Origin: Aphrocallistes beatrix
Lineage: Eukaryota > Porifera > Hexactinellida > Sceptrulophora > Aphrocallistidae
Reading direction: 5' to 3'
Assembly (NCBI GenBank): GCA_963281255.1
Contig: OY725498.1
Span: 3,286,001-3,350,000 of the forward strand
DNA length: 64,000 nt
Below are positions 33,674 through 44,924 of the stretch, one piece after another. The notes beneath the pieces are model-generated. The model saw nothing but the letters and a program-made list of their open reading frames with translations, ran no database searches and was not told where the DNA came from. A program made the translations under genes and the position numbers. Each line of letters starts with the position of its first letter. Positions within the stretch are counted from its first letter, which is position 1.

Positions 33674-34264
33674 AACCACCTTAATACCTCCAGCCTTTTA
33701 CCCGATTGTTCCTCGCGTGCTCTACCGACTGAATCACTTCCAAAGTAATACTTTTCCATCACTCAACCATCTCAAGTGTATTGCGAGAAATGCAGCGCAA
33801 CTGACGAGTCTAAGCCGAGACGAAACACAATGAGGTTATGAAGTACACGTGAGTTAATCATTTTGTCTGCTTGTCTGATGAATCAATAAGAATCCGACTG
33901 TGGTACAAACTCGCGCGGCGCGAAATTGGAAGTACATTTGCGCGGCGGTACCTCGACTTAAATGCTTTAACACTCCACTTGGAGTAACCATCTGGAGTTT
34001 GATGTCTAATGAATGTATAAGAGATAGACTCTGTCGACAGCACACATTTTACAGGCTCAACCCTTGCGTGTGTTGCCATTACCTGAATGCTTTAAAACAT
34101 ATATTCACTTGGGGAACCATCTGAGTTGAGGCTTGTCTGGTGAATTGACTGTAAACTCACAAAACATTACACACTTTACTCTAAAGCTGGAATATACCAA
34201 CTCGCTGTCCAAATAAAATTCGTCCAAACTCTGGTACATTCCATCTATACATTACCAGTACCAT
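33674..34264. other. No gene recognised; degenerate direct repeats
   Basis: The text AATGCTTTAA-AC...CACTTGG-G-AACCATCTG occurs at ~33960 and again at ~34088, suggesting old duplication. A tRNA D-arm-like string on the minus strand near 33720 lacks the rest of a tRNA. Confidence 0.4.
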
Positions 34265-34412
34265 ACGGTATGGTGGAAATAGTTCGACTTTCCAAAAAAG
34301 GAAATAGTTCGAAAAAAACCCACCAAAAATCCTAATGCTAAAAAGTCGAACTATTTCCTAAATCCGCAATTCGAACTAATTCCTTTTTCGAAAAGTCGAA
34401 CCATTTCTGCAT
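34265..34412. mobile_element. Small inverted-repeat element with GGAAATAGTTCGAC blocks
   Basis: GGTGGAAATAGTTCGACTTT at the left and the complement form AAAGTCGAACCATTTCTGC at the right, with two more inner blocks (GGAAATAGTTCG; GTCGAACTATTTCC). About 150 bp, no coding. Confidence 0.6.
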
Positions 34413-34664
34413 TACGTACCATACATACACAGGAATGGATCGTTTATGAGCTCATATTCCTTAAGAGAGTAATTTAATCTTATCACAAGTTGGGTTGTAT
34501 GGATCAGTAGGGATAATTAGTCATTCAAAAGCACTGAGCCTTTATCAAAATGGGTTTAATTAAATAATGGAGTTACTTTGTAAGATATGACGCGAAAATT
34601 ATCAAAAATACTAAGCAATTTAGAAACAATTCACATCTTCAGTCGTATATTATATTAATTCAGC

Positions 34665-35040
34665 GAGTTAAAATCACACAGTAGCAGATATCCCTATTCT
34701 ATTTCAATGAGTTAAAATCACACAGTAGCAGATATCATTCTACTATTTCAATGAGTTAAAATCACACAGTAGCAGATATCCTTCTACTATTTCAATGAGT
34801 TAAAATCACACAGTAGCAGATATCCCTAATACTATTTCAATGAGTTAAAATCACAGTCGCAGATATCCCTCTACTATTTCAGTGAGTTAAAATAACACAG
34901 TAGAAGATATCCCTGTTCCAATAATACAAGTGAGTTAGAATCACACGGAGTGAGTTAAAATTACATGGTATTTGAATATCCCTGGTCCAGTAATACTAGT
35001 GAGTTAAAATCACACGGTGAGTTAAAAACGCACGAAACAG
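34665..35040. repeat. Minisatellite, ~44-bp unit, 6-8 copies
   Basis: Units begin GAGTTAAAATCACACAGTAG CAGATATCC at 34665, 34709, 34753, 34797, 34842, 34884 and, more diverged, 34932 and 35001, so the period is 44 bp. The last part, ending GAGTTAAAAACGCACGAAACAG, also occurs at 18000-18080, so the array grew from within a dispersed repeat. Confidence 0.9.
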
Positions 35041-35104
35041 CAGGGTTTTACTTGCTACATACTACCTTTTTATTTTTTTTGAGGAAAATAAAAGGTAGTA
35101 AGTA

Positions 35105-35790
35105 CAGGGTGGCTCATAAGTTCTGATACAAGCTTCATTATGTATAAAATGATTTATACTCAAACTATCTTGGCTATTATGATCTTTAGACATTGTAATT
35201 CGAATATTCTCAATGATTTTAATAGATTTATCGAGGCTAAGACCTGGAGCTGTGTTTTGTATGGTGAGTTTTATGGGGGGAAAAATGTGTCCTGGCACGC
35301 AGCGAAAATCGAGAATCAAGGACTCTACTTCTGTAAAAAATGTCTTTATAATCGATGTCCTATGGCGATTTAGCACCAGATATTTTTCATCCATGGAAAT
35401 ATTTCATAAATCCATTGAAAGTTATTATTTCACGAGAGCAAATTAGGTATATTTTGCAAAATCACCCAAAATTGCACTTTTTTTTCATATCACCAAAAAT
35501 CTGATCCAAATGGTTCTCAATATGTACTGATATAAACATCCTATATTTCTACAAATTTAGAGTGTTCGAGGGAAATGTGAGAGCCAATTTTTCGTAGAAT
35601 TTGAAGACTCTAGAAAAATCATTTGAAAAGCAGTGGGTCCTGATACTGGATTTTCGCTGCGTGCCAGGACACATTTTTTCCTACTAAAAATCACCTTACA
35701 AAACACAGTTACAGGTCTTAGACTGGAAAAGTCTGCTAAAATCATTGAGAATATTCGATTTAGAATCTCTAAAAAAAAAGCAGTAAGTAA
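35105..35790. mobile_element. Long-inverted-repeat element PAL2, copy 2, right end missing
   Basis: Starts after TA with CAGGGTGGCTCATAAGTTCT and carries both arm texts (TTATACTCAAAC; AAAATGTGTCCTGGCACGCA mirrored by CGTGCCAGGACACATTTTTT) but breaks off near 35780 before the outer right end. Confidence 0.75.
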
Positions 35791-36109
35791 AACTAAATCT
35801 AAAATGGAGGAAAAAATAAAGTAGCAAGTAAACGGTTGGAAAAAAAAAATCCGTACAACTTTTTTTTTTTGGCCAGTTCTGGAATCCCTGCGAAACAGTA
35901 CCAATAAGCAGTAGCAAATCTAGGAGGGAAAGGGGGCACGTGCACCCCTATCAGGAATTAATGTTAATATAGGGACAAGAAGAATGCATAGTATTGCTGA
36001 GTAGATCGCGGTCGAGTGGTGAACCGCGGTCGACTAGGTGAAACCTATATACATCTTTTATATAAATACAATTTGCTTGAATGAAATTTGCATTTTATCT
36101 TTTATAAAC

Positions 36110-36288
36110 TGTCTGATTGTAGGGATGTTCAAATGCTGATTGTTGTGAAGCATGAATAGAGCAGGTGTTAGACTTGCAGAGTAGATTGTGTGACACATTT
36201 GAATTCGAAAAGTGATCTTCGGCATTTGAAGGTTGGTAAACAATGGAATAGTATGGATTAAGTCGACATATACAATCCATATAAAATT
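36110..36288 (-). CDS. Host exon: probable second half of an FN3 domain
   Basis: Minus strand. The acceptor (CCTAACAACTAG) is followed in phase 0 by NFIWIVYVDLIHTIPLFTNL, then QMPKITFRIQMCHTIYSASL. L-F-T-N-L-x-M-P-x-I-T-F-R-I-Q is the E-F strand pattern of FN3 and SASLTPALF its last strand. It follows the first-half exon 36818-36915 by ~530 bp on the same strand. The donor is uncertain: the GT at the low end (before TTTAT) gives a length that ends in phase 2, unlike the phase 1 of the other second-half exons. So the 3' border may be wrong or the exon may be damaged. A weaker frame at ~36620-36700 (YILSDSDSRVTGTTLNPSFH) could be an alternative partner. Confidence 0.45.
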
Positions 36289-36817
36289 CTAGTTGTTAGG
36301 AATAAACAACAGAATTGTGATTTTTTCAAAAGTAATATTGGCGTAGGCAAGTTTACTCACCAACACTAATAAGATTAGAAATATTTTATAGAAATCTTAA
36401 TCTAAACCAAAGGCCAATGACATTATCTTGTAAGGAAGTAAATTACCTAGGCTTAATCAAAATTGAGAATTACAAGTAGTTTCTGAATATCATTGATAAT
36501 ATATACTAAAAGTGCAGTTGCGAAGGTGGCACCAGACGAGAAAGGAGTTACTTAATTAATGGCAACTAGTGGTATAAGTCTACGGCCATATTACACAATA
36601 TATTAAAATTTATTCCAAATTCTTAATTGGAAAATATAAAGTGGAATGAAGGATTGAGCGTTGTCCCAGTAACCCGAGAATCCGAATCTGAGAGGATATA
36701 CTACATAAATAAATTAGTGTGTAAGCAAACACCATTTTAAATGCAAATTTTGAGACTAGCAGCAATTAATATCAATTATAAATCTTAAGTAAATGATCCT
36801 AAATTACTTTAACAAAC

Positions 36818-36915
36818 CTCATATGATTGGATAGGAAAATCTGAATTGAATGACCATCTAATTTGATAAGTTTGATCAATAAGCTGAGAAACAATATTAT
36901 ATGGTGGAGGAAGAT
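36818..36915 (-). CDS. Host exon: first half of an FN3 domain
   Basis: 98-bp minus-strand exon with acceptor GGATTTATTTCTAG and donor GTTTGT. Two leading bases complete a codon from the previous exon, and the exon ends in phase 0. Residues LPPPYNIVSQLIDQTYQIRW SFNSDFPIQSYE show the FN3 start: PP-x-N-I-V (strand A), the core Trp in QIRW (strand B), then a Tyr. The phase and length agree with the exon at 37512-37618, so both are first halves of separate FN3 modules in one array. FN3 arrays occur in receptors and adhesion proteins; the identity of the gene is not determined. Confidence 0.65.
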
Positions 36916-37245
36916 CTAGAAATAAATCCAAATTTAAAGGCTTTGAATTGTATTGTGTAAAATAGTATTTTGTCAGCATCCGTGGAATATGGAAGGATTA
37001 TTCCATATTATTTTTCAGTGACAAGCACATGATACTACAAAAAGCACTCAAAATATCACTTATAATTACTTTTCGTAACATGACTAACAAATTTAGGTAA
37101 ACAAATTCCTGTATGTATCCTTACTATTAAAACTCGATTAATGAAAAAGTTTTTGGTATCTAAAGTCACATGTAATCATAGTATAAAGATAAAATAGAAA
37201 TTTAAACAATTTTTGTTTACAGCAATATATTATACAAGTACTTAC

Positions 37246-37429
37246 TGGATTTCATTGATGTAAAATTGAGTTGTGTGAAATTACTTTCGCCAGCAGTGGT
37301 AGAACTTGAAATATGGATAATGTAACGATTCGATGGATCAAGCTTTAGAAGAACTGAATTGTTTGAGTGAACTACAATTTTGAGCATAAATCCAATCAGA
37401 TTGTTCATTAGAAATTTGTAGACATATAT
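37246..37429 (-). CDS. Host exon: second half of an FN3 domain
   Basis: 184-bp minus-strand exon; acceptor TAATTATTTTATAG, donor GTAAGT. Starts in phase 0, ends in phase 1. Residues IYVYKFLMNNLIGFMLKIVV, then NNSVLLKLDPSNRYIIHISS and TTAGESNFTQLNFTS. LLKLDPSNRYIIHISSSTTAGES is a textbook FN3 E-F-G segment (L-x-L-x-P-x-x-x-Y-x-x-x-x-x-x-x-x-x-G-x-S). With the exon at 37512-37618, across an 82-bp intron, it makes one complete ~97-residue FN3 module with continuous frame, the strongest evidence for the host gene in this window. Confidence 0.75.
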
Positions 37430-37511
37430 CTATAAAATAATTATTGAATTATAGAATTAGAAAATTACAAATACTACGAGTATATAAAGTAGCATAAAAT
37501 ATATAATAAAC

Positions 37512-37618
37512 CTTTTGTTCTATAATTTGTCCATATATTGATGATGAAATATTCCAAGAAATGCGAAAGCATGATGATTGAAGTAAATATACTTCTAAAT
37601 TTGTTGGCGGTAACGGTA
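37512..37618 (-). CDS. Host exon: first half of an FN3 domain
   Basis: 107-bp minus-strand exon; acceptor TTCTAATTCTTTAG, donor GTTTAT. Two bases complete a codon and the exon ends in phase 0. Residues PLPPTNLEVYLLQSSCFRIS WNISSSIYGQIIEQK show P-x-P-P-x-N-L-x-V and the core Trp in FRISWN, hallmarks of FN3 strands A-B. It joins in frame to 37246-37429. A phase-1 border at each module edge and a phase-0 intron inside is a common FN3 gene layout. Confidence 0.75.
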
Positions 37619-38671
37619 CTAAAGAATTAGAATAAAAGAAATAAAATAATCATGTTGTATTGAAATAGACTACATATTAAGAAAACAAAAATAAGACAAA
37701 TGAATAATACCAATTGAAAATATTTACAATCGGTTAATTTGAACAAACAAGTATCTATCATAAAATTGCTATATGACTTGATGGCAAAATAAAATGGATT
37801 TACACTTCAAAACTAAATTTTTTCAAAAATAATAGCCTACAGGAACATGCATTTTTAAAAGAACACTCAGTTTCATATAGGCAATATAGATAATTTTTGA
37901 ATAATTTATTATATTGTAGGCGGCCTTTAGTCAATTTCGGCGAAATTTATACAAAGCACAAAAATTTGACAAAAGAAACAAATGCTAATGCGACAACATG
38001 TCAGTTTGTAATAAGAAGGGAGTAAGCCCAATATTAGCAGTTGTTTGAAATTACTATGAATATTAGAAGAGATTCTTACTCATCATTGTCAAAAACTACT
38101 TGTGTATCTTTCTTGACAAAATTTCGAAATATTACCAATTTAAGTTTTTATAAAGTTTTAGGACACCCAAATATTCCTTCAAAAATTTTTCCAATCAACA
38201 ATATATGACCAAAGTTTTTAATAAATAATATAGGTGAAAAAGTTACAATAGATTTCAAATAACTAACAGGTTGTATTGCTCTATAAGGATTTTCATCTAT
38301 ATTATTAATACTATCAGCTAATAATAGTACTACGAAACAGTGCCGCAAAATGGTTGAAATGTGGAAATAGCCATTTTTTCAAATATATCATTATATTTCA
38401 ACCTTATATAGGTTATCTTAGGCAAGAAATCACGTGGTGGGTACATAATTTTGCTATCATGAAAATTAAAGGTCAATTTTGGTAAATTTATGGGTTTGTA
38501 AAAAATAATTTTCCGATTTAATTATATAATTTTGTGTTCAGTAGAATGGTCTACTTTGGCCCTTCAAATGCACGCGAGAATATCTCGGAAATAGTTTTCA
38601 AAGGAAATTTTCTTGCTAGACATGTACGAATTCTGGTGACATATTTGTGGCAGGATCCCAGACCTTCTCAC

Positions 38672-38811
38672 CGTTGTATAGATCAATCAAGTCTGAAGAA
38701 TGGGCCAAAATATGCACAGTTCGGGATATGTGTGAAAATTGTACTTCAAGAATTGTCTCATAAGCTTCCTTGAAGAGACAGTCGATTACTTCCGTATTGA
38801 TTTTTTGGCCA
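38672..38811 (-). CDS. Possible exon, unrecognised
   Basis: Minus strand: acceptor TATATATAACAG, donor GTGAGA, open frame GQKINTEVIDCLFKEAYETI LEVQFSHISRTVHILAHSSD between. Good splice borders but no domain is recognised and the frame is not clearly FN3. It could belong to the FN3 gene, to a TE, or be chance. Confidence 0.25.
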
Positions 38812-39234
38812 CTGTTATATATACGTAAAATTGGCCAAATTATTATATAAGGTTTCAATCACATCATGCAGAATTGTCAAAAATTTGAAGTATAGATTTC
38901 GTAGTATAGATTCGTCTGGATTTCTCATTATTATACTGTTTTTATTATTTAGCGGAGTGAGTGAATTAACAATAATCATAATATTATTTAAAATAATTTA
39001 TAGTATATCGTATAGCGTGTGATAGAAAATTGGATTCAAACACCCATTTATTGATTGGCATGGTTCAAAGAAATCAAACCTTTTGACTCCGTTATTCTAC
39101 TGTAGTTATTGGCATAGTGTATAATTGCATAGGATTATTTAATATTAACAAAATAATCCCAATTATTTATTCATGGTAACTGAATTTTGATAATTATAGC
39201 AATATTTAATGGAATGCATGCAAATTTAATTTAG

Positions 39235-42200
39235 ACAAGCGCGATTCGCTTGCTTACGCGGAGACTTTGTGTCCACCGGAGGCGCCCTGTTGGCCTCTGG
39301 GGTTACATTGATTAATTATATGGAGATAACATCTCTAAATACGTCTGTCCTAATGATATAATCGATATCGCACGAAAACTCCACAAATTAGTCAATTTTT
39401 AAAATTTTGATACGTAATGATGATGTCATAACACAGCGATGAGTCACCATTTTTTGATGATAATTGCATCATATGTGAGATATATTAATATACACATTTT
39501 ATTGAAATTTCAGCTTTCGACCATAACTCATCCATTTTAGGTCGCCTTCTACAATAGACAGGGCAAATTCCACAACCATTTGATAAACGTCACTACCAAA
39601 CTTTTCTCAACTGATTCTACGGTAGTTTTTCACGTAGAATCCATTTCTGCTTGGGAAATTTTTAGATCGGGCCTCAAAAAAATTTTTTTTACCTGGTTGA
39701 CCGGTGACCGTTTTTTTGGTTCGCCGGTAATGAAAACTGAGATTTTACCTTTAAAATTACTCCAAATCAATTTTTTAGTGTCATATTCGAGCTCAGCATC
39801 GAATTCCCGTAAATTTGATATATATATATTGATCATATTTCTACAGAATATTTTGTCTCCCTCCCTAGCAACGCCCTGGAATGTGAAAAATTCCGATCTC
39901 CAAATTTTGCAGAAAACATGTCGAATTATCCCTTGTTTTTTGACTAATTTAAGAAAATTAAGCTAAAGTAGTAAAAAGGAAATATTATTTGAGCTATATT
40001 AAGTAAGATTTTCATTCATTTTGTACATATGTAGATTATTTTTTGATTAGCAATGGCAGCTCAACCATTTCTAGCAGCTCATTCTACCGAAAGCACCAGG
40101 TGCTTGCTTTGTACAAAAGTCATTGGTGATAAAGAGACGAACCAGATCATTGGCGCATCTGGCTTAAGCACAATAAAAGAAAAAGCATCTCTGTGGGCCA
40201 AGGTTCAAGTAGCTGATGGTGATGAACCTTTTCAAGAATTTACTTGTGTGCAAGAAAGAATCACGAGCACGACCACAAAGAGTTTTCAGGCTCATTCGAA
40301 ATGCAGGTTGATGTTCAGAACACATATAGAAAGGAAGCAAAAAGTGTAGGGTATTAAAGAAGACCCTGAAGTAATGGATGTGGATATACCTAAAGAGATA
40401 GCTGAAAATGACAATCAAGATAAAAAGAGACTCTCTGAACGAGTTTTCAAGAACAAAATTTCATATTTTTCATCTGTAATAACAAAACAAGTAAAGATAC
40501 CAAGCCTTATGCTGATGGTGGCCTTGGCCGATGTTCTGAAGACAGAACTTTCAAGAAACTACACGACCAAATGGATTTACGAAATGTACCTGGAGACAAG
40601 TTTGAATGTGCTGCAAAGAGACTTAATCTTCTTTTGAGCGGACAGTCATTTGATGTATTTGCTGTGAATGTATACTATCATAGAAGCTGCTACCTCTCAT
40701 TTGCAATACCCTACAAAAGTAAAGAAACTGTACTGGAAAAAGATCAAAAGACAAAAGTGAATGTGCTGAAGAATAAAGTTAATGAGGAATTTATGATATT
40801 GGTTGAGAAGAAAGTTATCAAGGATAAGGAAGCTTATCTGATGACAGATTTGCTAGAAGACCATGAACATTTGAGCACAGAAAATGGGTTGCAAGAGCCA
40901 TGTATTAAGTACACCTACGAGTTGAAGATCAAATTACAAGACAGGTTTGGAGAGCAAATTTCATTTTACAAGGCTGGGAGAAATTTGGTAGTCCATTCAA
41001 CATCGGTGAATCCTTGCATGTATGCTGTCTCAACTTTGAAAGGTGCCGGCCTTCGCGATGATGACCTCACAAAAGCATTTGCAAACATGATAAGACGAAA
41101 GTTGAAAAAAGAGTCACGTGAAGAATGGCCAATAACAGTTGAGGAACTGATTTCAAGGATTGACACAAGTAGACCCATGACATGCCTTTATAATGCCATT
41201 GCTTGGACTGTTAACCCTCAGTCTGCAAAGAATGAAAAAGGCTATGTGCTAACTAGTAGTACATCTTCAGCTCAGAAGATTTGGTCTGTTGCCAGTGATT
41301 GGGAGTCCTTGGTTACACATAAGAGGTCTGTGAAAAGTACTGCTTTGAGCCTGACTATACATCGAATGACTGGCTCAAAAGAAGTGTCCAAGCTTCTAAA
41401 CAAATGTGGTCATTGAGTTTCCGATCATGATGTGCGTCTGCTGAATAACACATGGGTACAGCAAGTAACTAAGCAGTCCAGACGTAAGATTCCCTCTGGA
41501 TTTGTGAAAGGAAGAGTCGTGCATGTCACAATAGATAATTCAGATGGAAGACAACAGACGTTAACTGGTTCACACACAACGCATCATACAAACGGGACCC
41601 TGTTTCAGAATAGATTGCAATCTGAAGATGGAAATGTAACCACTGGTGAAGTTCAACAGAGGGAGGAAAACCTTACGCTTGTTGATTCTGAATTAACAGA
41701 AAGAGATTATGGAACATACAGAATAGAGAAAAGAAAGAGCCCCCACCTATATCAGAGTATGAAGATTCTAAAGAACATGACTTGCTGGACTGGTGCCTGA
41801 AGCGTGACATTACATGGGTTATTGTTGCTGCACTTGGAGACCAAGTGATCAGTCAAGATAGAGAAAGCAACATACCACCTGTTGGGTCTTGGACCATCTT
41901 CATGAAAGCAGTGACAACCTCAGAGACTACCAAATCATTGGTTGAATACATGGAAGTTGTGCCGCTACCACCAAATGACACGGTCTGTAAATGGTACCTG
42001 GATCTCCTGACTGACATGGCAGATGACTTTGGACTACAATGCATATTTGCACACTCAGATGAAGCCATATATTGTAAGATGGTAGCCTTGCAATGGATTA
42101 ACGAAGGAAAGTATAAAAAAGTGGTGAATCTTCTTGGAGGCTTTCATACCATCATGGTGAAACTAAAAATCATGTACAAAAAGTATGAGGCATTGGGTTT

Positions 42201-44924
42201 CAGAGACTGGTGGGTAGATGCAGGAGCGATCGCGGAGGGATCAAGTGTACAGGCTATAGAAGGTCGTCATTACTTTCGTGCAATTCGACTGCACAAGCAG
42301 TCATTTGAGGCACTCCTAAGATACAGAATCAAGAAGATGGGGGATGTGTCAGTGTTTGGAGCAGATTTCAGGCACTCACTCGAATTGCTGAGATGTATCC
42401 CTTCAACAATGGAACTTGATATCTTCATTTCAAACCCAGAATTTGAGAGATTATTTTCCGAGTTAATGTCTAGTAACAGTGGCACAGAATCCGAAATGAT
42501 GATTGAATATCTGAAAGATGTTTCAGCAATGCTTGCATTGATCAGTTCAGTACGTGAAAACTACATTGAAAGACACATACAAGCAGAACGAGCATTACTA
42601 CCTCAACTGTTCGCCTTTGGACATTTCAATTATGCAAGGTACCTTACTTACCAACATGTGACACTTGCAAATTTGCACCAGACTAATCCAGCAGCATGGA
42701 AAGAACTGAAAGAGAATGGGTTTGGAGGGAGTTTTACTGGTGCTCCATTTTCCACAGTTTATGGGGACTTCATATCTGAGGTGACTGTGAACAGAGAGGT
42801 CAAAGTCAGGGGTGGTCCCATGAAAGGAGGCTTCAGTACGTCACTCACTGCAGAAAATGCCTTCATCAAAACCAGTCATCTGATGGCCAAAGTGAGGAAA
42901 GCACTGAGAGATAAATTCAGCATCATGACAACTTCGACACACAATGAAACTACACAAAGAGCTAAAAAAGAACATGAAAAAATAGTAGAAGCCCTGGTTG
43001 ACCAGATGTCCAAGTACATGGATCCATTCGCAGCAGGTGTGGCAAGGCACTTCAAGACTGGTGAAGTCATAAATGAAGAAGTTGTGAAAGGTTTGTTGCA
43101 ATCTTCGAGAATAGGAGAGACTTTGCTGTTGAAGTTCGTAGAGGAGAGACTGAAAAGAAAAGGGGAAGATCGTGTTAGTTTCTTCAAACCCATACAGATT
43201 CAAAAGATAAAAACTGGATTAGGAAAACCAAAGAAAGAATCAAGAGTTGTTAACATACTGAAAGAGGAAAAGCAGGCATTCGGCTGTCTAGTAGGTAAAG
43301 CGACCATCGCAAGGGAAGCTCACTCGTATCCTTTGACATCTGTACCATTAGCGCTTTCAACAGAAGATAAAGACCTGAGGCAAGGATCAAAAGCAATGCT
43401 ACGGAACCATATGATCACAGAGGCTGAGGCAGTGAGCGAACAAGCCCCCATCAGGGCAGAGTGGATAATTGATGGAATGGCTGCTGTTCAGTCTGTTTCC
43501 CCAAAGGAGACATGGGGAGAATATGCTGATAGTCTACCCCCCTTCGATTTTGCATTCCACCAAAGATGTTGAATCCAGCAAAACTAGTGATAGTCATGGA
43601 TACATATGGGGTATCCAGAATCAAAGGTTTGACACAAAAGAGAAGGGGTCATGCAGGGAGGAAGGTTAAGATCACAGGAAAGGGGCAATCTATGCCACAG
43701 GGCAGAGACTGGAATACCTTTCTAAATAGTGGTGAAAACAAAACAGAACTGATTTACTTTCTTGCTAATTACTACAAGTGTGATTCAGTCAGATCAAGCT
43801 TTGACACTCCACTAGTATTTACAGAATCCAACAATGCTTGGTTGATCACGTCTGAAGATGTACTTCTCTTAGAGCAATGCAACCACCATGAAGCAGATAC
43901 AAGAGTTGTTCGTCATGCATCATTATCAGAAAGGCCTGTTGTGGTTGTTGCTGCAGATACTGATATATTTGTTTTGCTTGTGTATGCTTTTAGCAAAGTT
44001 GATCCTGCTGAGAAATGGTACATGAAAATAGACAAAGAAAGATATGTGGACATTGGTGATGTTTATAAAACTGATGGGAAGGAAGTATGCCATATATTAC
44101 CTGCCTATCATAGTGTTAAGTGTACAGGATGTGACACAACCTCGTATCCCTACAAAGTTGGAAAAGTGAAACCATTTAGGAAAATGGTGGCACATAGCAA
44201 GTTCACTCTGCTGCCTTTAATGGAAATTCTTCCAGTCTCATTTCAACACCTTAAGAACATGCTCATCTTCATGCAGACAGTCATGTACCCAGGAAAGGAT
44301 GGGGAAGACTATGTGGAAACGCGAATCAGAATGTATGATCAACAGAGGGTGAAATCAAGTTTAGGTCTTCTTCCTGACAAACATAGCTCGCTGGAACATC
44401 TGAAGAGGTCTAACTTATAAGAATACATCTGGGGACAATGTCTTAAGCAAGATATAAATTATCCCATAACAGAAGACAATGGCTGGCAAAGGACAGAGGA
44501 TGGTCTGGCCCCAGTTTGGTTCTCCAGTTCACAGTTTCCACCAAGCCTGTACAGAAAACATATGAGGAAATTAAAGTGTGGAGAGGAAGCTGATGATGAG
44601 AGCTAGGAAATTGAAAGCAGGCAACAACGACTTCAACCTCCAAAAATGAAGCAGAAAGTTGCAACATCATCTACATAACATCTTGCCCTGTCTACAACGT
44701 AAAATGGCTGAGTTATGGTCGAAAAGCTGAAATTTCTAATTATAAGAATGTGGCAATAACGTCATAATTCCATGATGAGTATACATTTTCGTCTGAGCTC
44801 AGAACTTAGTGGAGCCATAGCCAAAATACTCCCACATGCCAAAAATCAGCTTTCTGTGCCTTGTAGTTTCTTTAATCAATTCGTTACAGATATCATCACA
44901 ATTATCGAGTTTTAATAATAAGGA
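39235..44924 (+). mobile_element. Large putative transposable element bounded by GC-ended repeat halves
   Basis: Left end ACAAGCGCGATTCGCTTGCT and ~270 bp of the GC half of the short repeat; right end is the GTTACAGATAT half plus an arm ending AATAAGGA at 44924. Between them lie 5.1 kb with one large plus-strand coding region. Just inside the halves is an inner inverted repeat: 39504-39566 (GAAATTTCAGCTTTCGACCA...TAGACAGGGCAA) and 44683-44736 (TTGCCCTGTCTA...GGTCGAAAAGCTGAAATTTC). In short copies the two halves join at GCCTTCTATCTCCTATAATG, as expected if they are internal-deletion derivatives. An alternative is that a coding element with its own inverted ends inserted into a short repeat. 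Confidence 0.6.
40053..44606 (+). pseudogene. Giant TE-type protein with zinc-binding N-terminus and FEN1/XPG-like C-terminal domain; several stops and frameshifts
   Basis: About 1,500 codons in one orientation. 40053-40349 opens MAAQPFLAAHSTESTRCLLC with a Cys/His pattern (CLLC...HSKCR), ends at TAG but continues in frame. A frame change near 40510 leads to 40571-41416 (YYHRSCYLSF, second Cys/His motif), a TGA, and continuation to ~41800 (the IPSGFVKG...DNSDGRQQ block). 41782-43572 holds the conserved middle (NLLGGFHTIM; EGRHYFRAIRLHK; FGHFNYARYL). 43566-44420 holds VIVMDTYGVSRIKG, KRRG, NHHEADTRVV, VVVAADTDIFVLLV and KCTGCDTTS, the order of XPG/FEN1 acidic motifs. A TAA (44418) precedes a further in-frame tail to TAG at 44604. 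The family is a multi-copy, uncharacterised animal protein; nuclease activity is inferred. This copy has two or more stops and at least three frame changes. Confidence 0.75.

Noticed and set aside
33700..33760. tRNA-like D-arm on the minus strand (CAGTCGGTAGAGCACGCGAG)
   Set aside because: No matching anticodon arm, T-loop (GGTTCGA) or acceptor pairing downstream; at best a decayed tRNA-derived scrap.
35557..35917. Phe/Ser-rich minus-strand frames
   Set aside because: They lie in the PAL2 repeat arm and A-rich tracts; other PAL2 copies do not keep the frame.
38148..38348. Minus-strand frame ADSINNIDENPYRAIQPVSY... as a host exon
   Set aside because: Splice borders are weak and no domain is recognised; its start also overlaps a hAT-like end.
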